Positions 27,501 through 40,746 of a DNA stretch of 64,000 nt are shown here, piece by piece. Location: contig OZ010800.1 in NCBI GenBank assembly GCA_963932465.1, positions 29,700,852-29,764,851 of the forward strand, given 5' to 3'. Numbering within the stretch: position 1 is the stretch's first letter; each line of letters begins with the position of its first letter. Below the pieces are notes generated by a model, which had not been told where the DNA came from, made no database searches, and worked only from the letters and a program-made list of their open reading frames with translations. This stretch comes from Maratus speciosus. Lineage: Eukaryota > Arthropoda > Arachnida > Araneae > Salticidae. Both the position numbers and the translations under genes were made by a program.

Positions 27501-30500
27501 CGATAAAAAACCGGAAAAAGTTCTAATATTAGAGAGAAAATTAGAGATAATTGAGAGCTAAATTTTGGCACCTTTGAAATTTCGATATTCGAAAGGGAAG
27601 GGGGTATGTTAACGCTTGCCCCCTTACTTGAAATTGAAACATCTCGATAATAAAACTGGAGCAAATTCTAATATTAGATATAAATTAGAGCTAATTGAGA
27701 GCTAAATTTTGGTACCTCTGAAGTTTCGATACTCGAAAGTGGGGGGGGACTAAGTTAACGCTTGCCCCCTTATTTGAAATTGAAATATCTCGATAAAAAA
27801 AATCGGAGCGAATTCTAATATTAGAGAGCAAATTAGAGCTAATTAATAGCTAAATTTTGGCACCTTTGAAATTTCGATACTCGAAAGTGGAGGGGGGCTA
27901 AGTTAACGCTTACCTCTTTATTTGAAATTTAAACATCTCGATACAAAAATTAGAGCAAATACTAATATTAGAGAGCAAAGTAGAGCAAATTTAGAGCTAA
28001 ATTTTGGCACCTTTGAAATTCCGATATTCGAAATTTAGGCGGCTAGTGAGTGTTTGCTCCCTTACTTGAAATTGCTATATTTCGAGAACAAAACCAGAGA
28101 AAAGTCTAATATTAGAGAACAAATTAGAGTTCCTTGAAAGCTAAATTTTGGCACCCTTGAAATTTCGATATTCGAAAGTTACGCGGCTAGTGAGTGTTTG
28201 CCTCCTTACTTGAAATTGCTATATCTCGATAACAAAACCAGAGCAAATTATAATATTAGAGTGCGAATTAGAGCTAATTGATAGCTAAATTTTGGTACAT
28301 TTGAAGTTTCGATACTCGAAAGTGTGGGGGGGCGTGCTAAGTTAAAGCTTGTCCACTTAATTGAAATTAAAGTATCTCGATAAAAAAACTGGAACAAATT
28401 CTAATATTAGAGATCAAAATGAGCTAATTGAGAGCTAAATTTTGGCGCCTCTCAAATTTCTATACTCGAAAGTGGGGGGGGTTAAATTAACGCTTTCCCC
28501 CTTATTTGAAATTGAAATATCTCGATAAAAAATCGGAGCGAATTCTAATATTAGATATCAAATTAGAGCTAATTGAGAGTTAAATTTCGGCACCTCTGAA
28601 ATTTCTATACTCGAAAGTGGGTGGGGGGTAAGTTAACGCTTGCCCCCTTATTTGAAATTTAAACATCTCGATACAAAAATTAGAGCAAATACTAATATTA
28701 GAGAGCAAATTAGAGCAAATTTAGGGCTAAATTTTGGCACCTTTGAAATTCCGATATTCGAAATTTAGGCGGCTAGTGAGTGTTTGCCCCCTTACTTGAA
28801 ATTTCTATGTTTCGAGAACAAAACCAGAGAAAATTCTAATATTACAGAGCAAATTAGAGATAATTGAGAGCTAAATTTTGGCACCCTTGAAATTTCGATA
28901 TTCGAAAGTTACGCGGCTAGTGACTGTTTGCCCCCTTACTCTAAATTTCTATATCTCGATAACAAAACCAGAGCAAATTCTAATATAAGAGAGCAAATTA
29001 GAGCTAATTGAGAGCTAAATTTTGGTACCTCTGAAGTTTCGGTACTCGAAAGTGTGGGGGGCTAAGTTAACGCTTGCCCCCTTACTTGAAATTGAAACAC
29101 CTCGATACAAAATTTAGTGCAAATTCTAATATTAGAGAGAAAATTAGAGTTCCTTGAGAGCTAAATTTTGCTACCCTTGAAATTTCGATATTCGAAAGTT
29201 AGGCGGCTAGTGAATGTTTGCTCCCTTACTTAAAATTGAAATATCTCGATAAGAAACAGACCAAATTCTAATATTAGGAGCAAATTAGAGCTTGTTGAGA
29301 GCTAAATTTTGGTACCCTTCAAATTTCGATGTTCGAAAGTTAGGGGGCTAGTGAGTTTTTTCCCCCACCCTAATTGAAATTGATAACAAAACCAGAGCAA
29401 ATTCTAATATCAGGGAACAAATTAGAGCTTATTGAGAGCTAAATTTTGGCACACTTGAAATTTCGATTTTCAGAAGTTAGGGGGCTAGTGAGTTTTTGCC
29501 CCACTACTAGAAATTGATAGCAAAACCAGAGCAAATTCTAATATTAGAGAGCAAATGAGAGCGAATTGAGAGCTAAATTTTGGCATCTTTGAAATTACGA
29601 TGCTCGAAATTGGTGAGGCTAAATTAAAGCTCTCCCCCTTACTTGAAATTGAAATATCGCGATAAAAAGCCAGAGCAAATTCCAATATTAGACAACATAT
29701 TAGAGCTAATTAAGAGCTAAATTTTGTCATCTTTGAAATTTCGATACTCAAAAGGGGGGGGATAAGTTAACGCTTGCCCCCTTACTTGAAATTGAAATAT
29801 CTCGATAAAAAAGGAGCAAATTCTAATATTAGAGAGCAAATTAGAATTAATTGATAGGTAAATTTTGGACCATTGAAATTTCGATACCCGAAAGTGGGGG
29901 GGGGGGGGTAAGTTAACGCTTTCCCACTTGAAATTGAAGTATCTCGATAAAAAAAACTGGAACAAATTCTAATATTAGAGATAAATTAGTGCTAATTGAG
30001 AGCTAAATTTTGATACCTCTGAAGTTTCGATACTCGAAAGTGTGGGAAGGGCTAAGTTAACGCTTGCCCCCTTATTTGAAATTGAAACATCTCGATACAA
30101 AATTTAGAGCAAATTCTAATATAAGAGAGCAAATTAGAGCTAATTGAGAGCTAAATTTTTGTACCTCTGAAGTTCCGGTACTCGAAAGTGTGGGGGGCTA
30201 AGTTAACGCTTGCCCCCTTACTTGAAATTGAAACACCTCGATACAAAATTTAGTGCAAATTCTAATATTAGAGAGAAAATTAGAGTTCCTTGAGAGCTAT
30301 ATTTTGCTACCCTTGAAATTTCGATATTCGAAAGTTAGGCGGCTAGTGAATGTTTGCTCCCTTACTTAAAATTGAAATATCTCGATAAGAAACAGATAAA
30401 ATTCTAATATTAGGAGCAAATTAGAGCTTGTTGAGAGCTAAATTTTGGTACCCTTCAAATTTCGATGTTCGAAAGTTACAGGGCTAGTGAGTTTTTTCCC

Positions 30501-30620
30501 TCACCCTAATTGAAATTGATAACAAAACCAGAGCAAATTCTAATATCAGGGAACAAATTAGAGCTTATTGAGAGCTAAATTTTGGCACACTTGAAATTTC
30601 GATTTTCAAAAGTTAGGGGG
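24540..30620. repeat. 7 kb higher-order repeat, copy 3 (6081 bp, shortened)
   Basis: It follows copy 2 monomer by monomer but is 887 bp shorter. One deletion of about 735 bp (five monomers) is visible at about 26150-26165, where sequence equivalent to 19190 joins sequence equivalent to 19921. A second loss of about one monomer lies near 27.65-27.9 kb. Both leave the monomer register intact, as expected for unequal crossing over between neighbouring monomers. Confidence 0.85.
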
Positions 30621-32950
30621 CTAGTGAGTTTTTGCCCCACTACTTGAAATTGATAGCAAAACCAGAGCAAAGTCCAATATTAGAGAGCAAATGAGAGCGA
30701 ATTGAGAGCTAAATTTTGGCATCTTTGAAATTACGATGCTCGAAGTTGGTGAGGCTAAATTAAAGCTCTCCCCCTTACTTGAAATTGAAATATCGCGATA
30801 AAAAGCCAGAGCAAATTGCAATATTAGACAACAAATTAGAGCTAATTAAGAGCTAAATTTTGTCATCTTTGAAATTTCGATACTCAAAAGGGAGGGGGAT
30901 AAGTTAACGCTTGCCCCCTTACTTGAAATTGAAATATCTCGATAAAAAAGGAGCAAATTCTAATATTAGAGAGCAAATTAGAATTAATTGAGAGGTAAAT
31001 TTTGGCACCATTGAAATTTCGATACCCGAAATTAGGGCGGGGGTAAGTTAACGCTTTCCCACTTGAAATTGAAGTATCTCGATAAAAAAACTGGAACAAA
31101 TTCTAATATTAGAGATAAATTAGTGCTAAATGAGAGCTAAATTTTGATACCTCTGAAGTTTCGATACTCGAAAGTGTGGGGAGGGCTAAGTTAAGGCTTG
31201 CCCCCTTATTTGAAATTGAAACATCTCGATACAAAAATTTAGAGCAAATTCTAATATTAGAGAGCGAATTAGAGCTAATTGACAGCTGAATTTTGGCACC
31301 CTTGAAATTTCGATATTCAAAAGTTAGGGAGCTATTAAGATTTTGCCCCCCCTACTTGAAATTGCTATATCTCGATAACAAAACCAGAGCAAATTAGAGC
31401 ATTTTGAGAGCTTAATTTTGGCATCTTTGAAATTTCGATACTCGAAAGTGGGGAGGCGAAATTAACGCTTGCCCTATGAGTTAAAATTGAAGTATCTCGA
31501 TAAAATAACCGGAGCAAATTCTAATATTAGAGAGCAAATTAGAGGTAAGTGAGATCTAAATTTTGGCACCTTCTAAATTCGGATATTCGAATGTGGGGGG
31601 GTGCGTGTTTGACCCCCTATTTGAAATTGCTATATCTCGATAACAAAATCAGAGAAAATTCTAATATTAGAGAGAAAATTAGAGCTAATTGAGAGCTAAA
31701 TTTTGGCCTCTTTGAAATTTCGGTACTCGAAAGTGGGGGGGGCGGCTAACGTAAAGCTCCTCCCCTTACTTAAAATTGAAATATCTCGATATTCGAATGT
31801 GGGGTGGGGGCTAGTGAGTGCTTGCCCCCTAATTTCTATTGCTATATTTCGATAACAAAACCAGAGCAAATTCTAATGTTAGACAGCAAATTAGAGCTCA
31901 GAGGAAGCTAAATTTTGTCATCTTTGAAATTTCGATACTCGAAAGGGGGGGGGGGCTAAGTTAACGTTTGCCCCCTTACTTGAAATTGAAATATCTCGAT
32001 AAAAAACCGGAATAAGTTCTAATATTAGAGAGAAAATTAGAGATAATTGAGAGCTAAAGTTTGGCACCTTTGAAATTTCGATACTCGAAAGGGAAGGGGT
32101 TATGTTAACGCTTGCCCCCTGACTTGAAATTGAAACATCTCTATAAAAAAGGAGCAAATTCTAATATTAGAGAGCAAATTAGAGCTAATTGAGAGGTAAA
32201 TTTTGGCACCTTTGAAATTTCGATACTCGAAAGTGGGGGGGGGGGGGGCTAAGTTAACGCTTTCCCACATATTTGAAATTAAAGTATCTCGATAAAAAAA
32301 CTGGATTAAATTCTAATATTAGATATAAATTAGAGCTAATTGAGAGCTAGATTTTGGTACCTCTGAAGTTTCGATATTCTAAAGTGGGGGGGGGACTAAG
32401 TTAACGCTTGCCCCCTTATTTGAAATTGAAATATCTCGATAAAAAAATCGGAGCGAATTCTAATATTAGAGAGCAAATTAGAGCTAATTAATAGCTAAAT
32501 TTTGGCACCTTTGAAATTTTTATACTCGAAAGTGGAGGGGGACTAAGTTAACGCTTACCTCTTTATTTGAAATTTAAACATCTCGATACAAAAATTAGAG
32601 CAAATACTAATATTAGAGAGCAAAGTAGAGAAAATTTAGAGCTAAATTTTGGCACCTTTGAAATTCCGATACTCGAAAGTGGGGGGGGGTCTAAGTTAAC
32701 GCTTTCCCACTTATTTGAAATGAAGTATCTCGATAAAAAAACTGGAGCAAATTCTAATATTAGATATAAATTAGAGCTTGTTGAGAGCTAAATTTTGGTA
32801 CCCTTCAAATTTCGATGTTCGAAAGTCAGGGGGCTAGTGAGTTTTTTCTCCCACCCTAATTGAAATTGATAACAAAACCAGAGCAAATTCTAATATCAGG
32901 GAACAAATTAGAGCTTATTGAGAGCTAAATTTTGGCACACTTGAAATTTC
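30621..32950. repeat. 7 kb higher-order repeat, copy 4, partial
   Basis: It matches copy 3 from its start to about 32950. There the sequence jumps, in register, from the GCACACTTGAAATTTCGAT monomer to a unit equivalent to about 28.02 kb of copy 3, a loss of about 1.16 kb. It then continues briefly before entering the edge-like domain. The truncated monomer lies near 31.79 kb. Confidence 0.8.
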
Positions 32951-35900
32951 GATATTCGAAATTTAGGCGGCTAGTGAGTGTTTGCTCCCTTACTTGAAAT
33001 TGCTATATTTCGAGAACAAAACCAGAGAAAATTCTAATATTAGAGAGCAAATTAGAGTTCCTTGAAAGCTAAATTTTGGCACCCTTGAAATTTCGATATT
33101 CGAAAGTTACGCGGCTAGTGAGTGTTTGCCCCTTACTTGAAATTGCTATATCTCGATAACAAAACCAGAGCAAATTATAATATTAGAGTGCAAATTAGAG
33201 GTAATTGATAGCTAAATTTTGGTACCTTTGAAGTTTCGATACTCGAAAGTGTGGGGGGGCGTGCTAAGTTAAATCTTGTCCACTTTATTGAAATTAAATT
33301 ATCTCGATAAAAAAACTGGAACAAATTCTAATATTAGAGATCAAAATGAGCTAATTGAGAGCTAAATTTTGGCGCCTCTCAAATTTCTATACTCGAAAGT
33401 GGGGGGGGTTAAATTAACGCTTTCCCCCTTATTTGAAATTGAAATATCTCGATAAAAAATCGGAGCGAATTCTAATATTAGAGATCAAATTAGAGCTAAT
33501 TGAGAGTTAAATTTCGGCACCTCTGAAATTTCTATACTCGAAAGTGGGGGGGGGGTAAGTTAACGCTTGCCCCCTTATTTGAAATTTAAACATCTCGATA
33601 CAAAAATTAGAGCAAATACTAATATTAGAGAGCAAATTAGAGCAAATTTAGTGCTAAATTTTGGCACCTTTGAAATTCCGATATTCGAAATTTAGGCGGC
33701 TAGTGAGTGTTTGCCCCCTTACTTGAAATTTCTATATTTCGAGAACAAAGCCAGAGAAAATTCTAATATTAGAGAGCAAATTAGAAATTCTTGAGAGCTA
33801 AATTTTGGCACCCTTGAAATTTCGATATTCGAAATTTAGGCGGCTAGTGATTGTTTGCTCCCTTACTTGAAATTGGTATATTTCGAGAACAAAACCAGAG
33901 AAAATTCTAATATTAGAGAGCAAATTAGAGTTCCTTGAGAGCTAAATTTTGGCACCCTTGAAATTTCGATATTCGAAAGTTACGCGGCTAGTGAGTGTTT
34001 GCCCCCTTACTTGAAATTGCTATATCTCGATAACAAAACCAGAGCAAATTCTAATATTAGAGTGCAAATTAGAGCTAATTGATAGCTAAATTTTGGTACC
34101 TCTGAAGTTTCGATAGTCAAAAGTGTGGGGAGGCAAAGTTAACGCTTGCCCCTTACATTAAATTGAAACATCTCGATACAAAATTTAGAGCATATTCTAA
34201 TATTAGAGAGCAAATTAGAGCTAATTGACAGCTGAATTTTGGCAACTTTGAAATTTCGATACTCGAAAGTGGGGGAGGGCGTGTTAAGTTAACGCTTGCC
34301 TACTTAATTGAAATTAAAGTATCTCGATAAAAAAACTGGAAAAAATTCTAATATTAGAGATCAAAATGAGCTAATTGAGAGCTAAATTTTGGCACCTCTC
34401 AAATTTCTATACTCGAAAGTGGGGGGGTAAATTAACGCTTTCCCCCTTATTTGAATTTGAAATATCTCGATTAAAAAAATCGGAGCGAATTCTAATATTA
34501 GAGATCAAATTAGAGCTAATTGAGAGCTAAATTTTGGCACCTCTGAAATTTCGATACTCGAAAGTGGAGGGGGGCTAAGTTAACGCTTACCCCTTTATTT
34601 GAAATTTAAACATCTCGATACAAAAATTAGAGCAAATACTAATATTAGACAGCGAAGTAGAGCAAATTTAGAGCTAAATTTTGGCACCTTTGAAATTCCG
34701 ATTTTCGAAATTTAGGCGGCTAGTGAGTGTTTGCTCCCTTAATTGAAAATGCTATATTTCGAGGACAAAACCAGAGAAAATTCTAATATTAGAGAGCAAA
34801 TTAGAGTTCCATGAGATCTAAATTTTGGCACCCTTGAAATTTCGATATTCGAAAGTTACGCGGCTAGTGAGTATTTGCCCCCTTACTTGAAATTGCTATA
34901 TCTCGATAACAAAACCAGAGAAATTTTAATATTAGAGTGCAAATTAAAGCTAATTGATAGCTACATTTTGGTACCTCTGAAGTTTCGATACTCGAAAGTG
35001 TGGGGGTGGGCAATGATAACGCTTGCCCCCTTACTTGAAATTGAAACATCTCGATACAAAATTTAGAGCAAATTCTAATATTAGAGGCCAAATTAGAGCA
35101 AATTGATAGCTGAATTTTGGCAACTTTGAATTTTCGATACTCGAAAGTGGAGGGGGGCTAAGTTAACGCTTACCAACTTATTTGAAATTTAAACATCTCG
35201 ATACAAAAATTAGAGCAAATACTAATATTAGAGAGCAAATTAGAGCAAATTTAGAGCTAAATTTTGGCATCTTTGAAATTTCGATATTCGAAATTTAGGC
35301 GGCTAGTGATTGTTTGCTCCCTTATTTGAAATTGGTATATTTCGAGAACAAAACCAGAGAAAATTCTATTATTAGAGAGAAAATTAGAGTTCCTTGAGAG
35401 CTAAATTTTGGCACCCTTGAAATTTCGATATTTGAAAGTTACGCGGCTAGTGAGTGTTTACCCCCTTACTTGAAATTGCTATATCTCGATAACAAAACCA
35501 GAGCAAATTCCAATATTAGAGTGCAAATTAGAGCTAATTGATAGCTAAATTTTGGTACCTCTGAAGTTTCGATAGTTGAAAGTGTGGGGAGGCAAAGTTA
35601 ACGCTTGCCCCTTACATTAAATTGAAACATCTCGATACAAAATTTAAAGCAAATTCTAATATTACAGAGCAAATTAGAGCTAATTGACAGCTGAATTTTG
35701 GCAACTTTGAAATTTCGATACTCGAAAGTGGGGGAGGGCGTGTTAAGTTAACGCTTGCCTACTTAATTGAAATTAAAGTATCTCGATAAAAAAACTGGAA
35801 CAAATTCTAATATTAGAGATCAAAATGAGCTAATTGAGAGCTAAATGTTGGCACCTCTCAAATTTCTATACTCGAAAGTGGGGGGGGGGTAAATTATCGC

Positions 35901-38900
35901 TTTCCCCCTTATTTGAATTTGAAATATCTCGATAAAAAAATCGGAGCGAATACTAATATTAGAGATCAAATTAAATTGAGAACTAAATTTTGGCACCTCT
36001 GATATTTCGATACTCGAAAGTGGAGGGGGGCTAAGTTAACGCTTACCCCTTTATTTGAAATTTAAACATCTCGATACAAAAATTAGAGCAAATACTAATA
36101 TTAGAGAGCGAAGTAGAGCAAATTTAGAGCTAAATTTTGGCACCTTTGAAATTCCGATATTCGAAATTTAGGCGGCTAGTGAGTGTTTGCTCCCTTACTT
36201 GAAATTGCTATATTTCGAGAACAAAACCAGAGAAAATTCTAATATTAGAGAGCAAATTAGAGTTCCTTGAATGCTAAATTTTGGCACCCTTGAAATTTCG
36301 ATATTCGAAAGTTACGCGGCTAGTGAGTGTTTGCCCCCTTACTTGAAATTGCTATATCTCGATAACAAAACCAGAGCAAATTATAATATTAGAGTGCAAA
36401 TTAGAGCTAATTGATAGCTAAATTTTGGTACCTTTGAAGTTTCGATACTCGAAAGTGTGGGGGGGCGTGCTAAGTTAAAGCTTGTCCACATAATTGAAAT
36501 TAAAGTATCTCGATAAAAAAACTGGAACAAATTCTAATATTAGAGATCAAAATGAGCTAATTGAGAGCTAAATTTTGGCGCCTCTCAAATTTCTATACTC
36601 GAAAGTGGGGGGGGGGGTTAAATTAACGCTTTCCCCCTTATTTGAAATTGAAATATCTCGATAAAAAATCGGAGCGAATTCTAATATTAGAGATCAAATT
36701 AGAGCTAATTGAGAGCTAAATTTCGGCACCTCTGAAATTTCTATACTCGAAAGTGGGGGGGGGGCTAAGTTAACGCTTGCCCCCTTATTTGAAATTTAAA
36801 CATCTCGATACAAAAATTAGAGCAAATACTAATATTAGAGAGCAAATTAGAGCAAATTTAGGGCTAAATTTTGGCACCTTTGAAATTCCGATATTCGAAA
36901 TTTAGGCGGCTAGTGAGTGTTTGCCCCCTTACTTGAAATTTCTATATTTCGAGAACAAAGCCAGAGAAAATTCTAATATTAGAGAGCAAATTAGAAATTC
37001 TTGAGAGCTAAATTTTGGCACCATTGAAATTTCGATATTCGAAATTTAGGCGGCTATTGAGTGTTTGCTCCCTTAATTGAAAATGCTATATTTCGAGGAC
37101 AAAACCAGAGAAAATTCTAATATTAGATAGCAAATTAGAGTTCCATGAGATCTAAATTTTGGCACCCTTGAAATTTCGATATTCGAAAGTTACGCGGCTA
37201 GTGAGTATTTGCCCCCTTACTTGAAATTGCTATATCTCGATAACAAAACCAGAGCAAATTTTAATATTAGAGTGCAAATTAAAGCTAATTGATAGCTACA
37301 TTTTGGTACCTCTGAAGTTTCGATACTCGAAAGTGTGGGGGTGGGCAATGATAACGCTTGCCCCCTTACTTGAAATTGAAACATCTCGATACAAATTTAG
37401 AGCAAATTCTAATATTAGAGGCCAAATTAGAGCAAATTGATAGCTGAATTTTGGCAACTTTGAATTTTCGATACTCGAAAGTGGAGGGGGGCTAAGTTAA
37501 CGCTTACCAACTTATTTGAAATTTAAACATCTCGATACAAAAATTAGAGCAAATACTAATATTAGAGAGCAAATTAGAGCAAATTTAGAGCTAAATTTTG
37601 GCATCTTTGAAATTTCGATATTCGAAATTTAGGCGGCTAGTGATTGTTTGCTCCCTTATTTGAAATTGGTATATTTCGAGAACAAAACCAGAGAAAATTC
37701 TATTATTAGAGAGAAAATTAGAGTTCCTTGAGTGCTAAATTTTGGCACCCTTGAAATTTCGATATTTGAAAGTTACGCGGCTAGTGAGTGTTTTACCCCC
37801 TTACTTGAAATTGCTATATCTCGATAACAAAACCAGAGAAAATTCCAATATTAGAGTGCAAATTAGAGCTAATTGATAGCTAAATTTTGGTACCTCTGAA
37901 GTTTCGATAGTCGAAAGTGTGGGGAGGCAAAGTTAACGCTTGCCCCTTACATTAAATTGAAACATCTCGATACAAAATTTAAAGCAAATTCTAATATTAG
38001 AGAGCAAATTAGAGCTAATTGACAGCTGAATTTTGGCAACTTTGAAATTTCGATACTCGAAAGTGGGGGAGGGCGTGTTAAGTTAACGCTTGCCTACTTA
38101 ATTGAAATTAAAGTATCTCGATAAAAAAACTGGAACAAATTCTAATATTAGAGATCAAAATGAGCTAATTGAGAGCTAAATGTTGGCACCTCTCAAATTT
38201 CTATACTCGAAAGTGGGGGGGGGGGGGTAAATTATCGCTTTCCCCCTTATTTGAATTTGAAATATCTCGATAAAAAAAATCGGAGCGAATTCTAATATAG
38301 AGATCAAATTAGAGCTAATTGAGCACTAAATTTTGGCACCTCTGATATTTCGATACTCGAAAGTGGAGGGGGGCTAAGTTAACGCTTACCCCTTTATTTG
38401 AAATTTAAACATCTCGATACAAAAATTAGAGCAAATACTAATATTAGAGAGCGAAGTAGAGCAAATTTAGAGCTAAATTTTGGCACCTTTGAAATTCCGA
38501 TATTCGAAATTTAGGCGGCTAGTGAGTGTTTGCTCCCTTACTTGAAATTGCTATATTTCGAGAACAAAACCAGAGAAAATTCTAATATTAGAGAGCAAAT
38601 TAGAGTTCCTTGAATGCTAAATTTTGGCACCCTTGAAATTTCGATATTCGAAAGTTACGCGGCTAGTGAGTGTTTGCCCCCTTACTTGAAATTGCTATAT
38701 CTCGATAACAAAACCAGAGCAAATTATAATATTAGAGTGCAAATTAGAGCTAATTGATAGCTAAATTTTGGTACCTTTGAAGTTTCGATACTCGAAAGTG
38801 TGGGGGGGGGCAATGTTAAGGCTTGCCCCTTACTTGAAATTGAAACATCTCGATACAAATTTAGAGCAAATTCTAATATTAGAGGGCAAATTAGAGCTAA

Positions 38901-39030
38901 TTGACAGCTGAATTTTGGCAACTTTGAATTTTCGATACTCGAAAGTGGAGGGGGGCTAAGTTAACTCTTACCAACTTATTTGAAATTTAAACATCTCGAT
39001 ACAAAAATTAGAGCAAATACTAATATTAGA
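32951..39030. repeat. Edge-like domain between HOR blocks
   Basis: After a short stretch of residual HOR sequence this domain matches the left edge: 33665-34700 follows 5105-6140 at a constant offset near 28.56 kb, including the TTAGAAATTCTTGAGAGC and GATAGTC variants. It lacks the truncated HOR-tag monomer. It contains a 2.34 kb tandem duplication. At about 39030 it returns abruptly, in register, to 7 kb HOR sequence. Confidence 0.75.
34741..38790. repeat. Tandem duplication, period ~2.34 kb, ~1.7 copies
   Basis: Unusual monomers recur at a constant displacement of about 2.33-2.34 kb. Examples are AATTGAAAATGCTATATTTCG at 34741 and about 37076, GAGTATTTGCC at 34867 and 37202, TGATATTTCGATACTCG near 36000 and 38343, and GAATGCTAAATTTTGG near 36270 and 38612. 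The second copy departs near 38800, where a CAATGTTAAGGC monomer replaces the expected CGTGCTAAG one. Confidence 0.75.
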
Positions 39031-40746
39031 GAGAAAATTAGAGTTCCTTGAGAGCTATATTTTGCTACCCTTGAAATTTCGATATTCGAAAGTTAGGCGG
39101 CTAGTGAATGTTTGCTCCCTTACTTAAAATTGAAATATCTCGATAAGAAACAGATCAAATTCTAATATTAGGAGCAAATTAGAGCTTGTTGAGAGCTAAA
39201 TTTTGGTACCCTTCAAATTTCGATGTTCGAAAGTTACAGGGCTAGTGAGTTTTTTCCCTCACCCTAATTGAAATTGATAACAAAACCAGAGCAAATTCTA
39301 ATATCAGGGAACAAATTAGAGCTTATTGAGAGCTAAATTTTGGCACACTTGAAATTTCGATTTTCAAAAGTTAGGGGGCTAGTGAGTTTTTGCCCCACTA
39401 CTTGAAATTGATAGCAAAACCAGAGCAAAGTCCAATATTAGAGAGCAAATGAGAGCGAATTGAGAGCTAAATTTTGGCATCTTTGAAATTACGATGCTCG
39501 AAGTTGGTGAGGCTAAATTAAAGCTCTCCCCCTTACTTGAAATTGAAATATTGCGATAAAAAGCCAGAGCAAATTGCAATATTAGACAACAAATTAGAGC
39601 TAATTAAGAGCTAAATTTTGTCATCTTTGAAATTTCGATACTCAAAAGGGAGGGGGATAAGTTAACGCTTGCCCCCTTACTTGAAATTGAAATATCTCGA
39701 TAAAAAAGGAGCAAATTCTAATATTAGAGAGCAAATTAGAATTAATTGAGAGGTAAATTTTGGCACCATTGAAATTTCGATACCCGAAATTAGGGCGGGG
39801 GTAAGTTAACGCTTTCCCACTTGAAATTGAAGTATCTCGATAAAAAAACTGGAACAAATTCTAATATTAGAGATAAATTAGTGCTAAATGAGAGCTAAAT
39901 TTTGATACCTCTGAAGTTTCGATACTCGAAAGTGTGGGGAGGGCTAAGTTAAGGCTTGCCCCCTTATTTGAAATTGAAACATCTCGATACAAAAATTTAG
40001 AGCAAATTCTAATATTAGAGAGCGAATTAGAGCTAATTGACAGCTGAATTTTGGCACCCTTGAAATTTCGATATTCAAAAGTTAGGGAGCTATTAAGATT
40101 TTGCCCCCCCTACTTGAAATTGCTATATCTCGATAACAAAACCAGAGCAAATTAGAGCATTTTGAGAGCTTAATTTTGGCATCTTTGAAATTTCGATACT
40201 CGAAAGTGGGGAGGCGAAATTAACGCTTGCCCTATGAGTTAAAATTGAAGTATCTCGATAAAATAACCGGAGCAAATTCTAATATTAGAGAGCAAATTAG
40301 AGGTAAGTGAGATCTAAATTTTGGCACCTTCTAAATTCGGATATTCGAATGTGGGGGGGTGCGTGTTTGACCCCCTATTTGAAATTGCTATATCTCGATA
40401 ACAAAATCAGAGAAAATTCTAATATTAGAGAGAAAATTAGAGCTAATTGAGAGCTAAATTTTGGCCTCTTTGAAATTTCGGTACTCGAAAGTGGGGGGGG
40501 CGGCTAACGTAAAGCTCCTCCCCTTACTTAAAATTGAAATATCTCGATATTCGAATGTGGGGTGGGGGCTAGTGAGTGCTTGCCCCCTAATTTCTATTGC
40601 TATATTTCGATAACAAAACCAGAGCAAATTCTAATGTTAGACAGCAAATTAGAGCTCAGAGGAAGCTAAATTTTGTCATCTTTGAAATTTCGATACTCGA
40701 AAGGGGGGGGGCTAAGTTAACGTTTGCCCCCTTACTTGAAATTGAA
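39031..40746. repeat. Transposed piece of the 7 kb HOR
   Basis: It matches about 30.28-31.98 kb at a constant offset of 8.76 kb. The private variant AGCTATATTTTGCT (near 30296 and 39054) and GCAAAGTCCAATATTAG are shared. It carries a truncated tag monomer near 40.55 kb. Both ends are in-register switches to other monomers. Confidence 0.8.
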
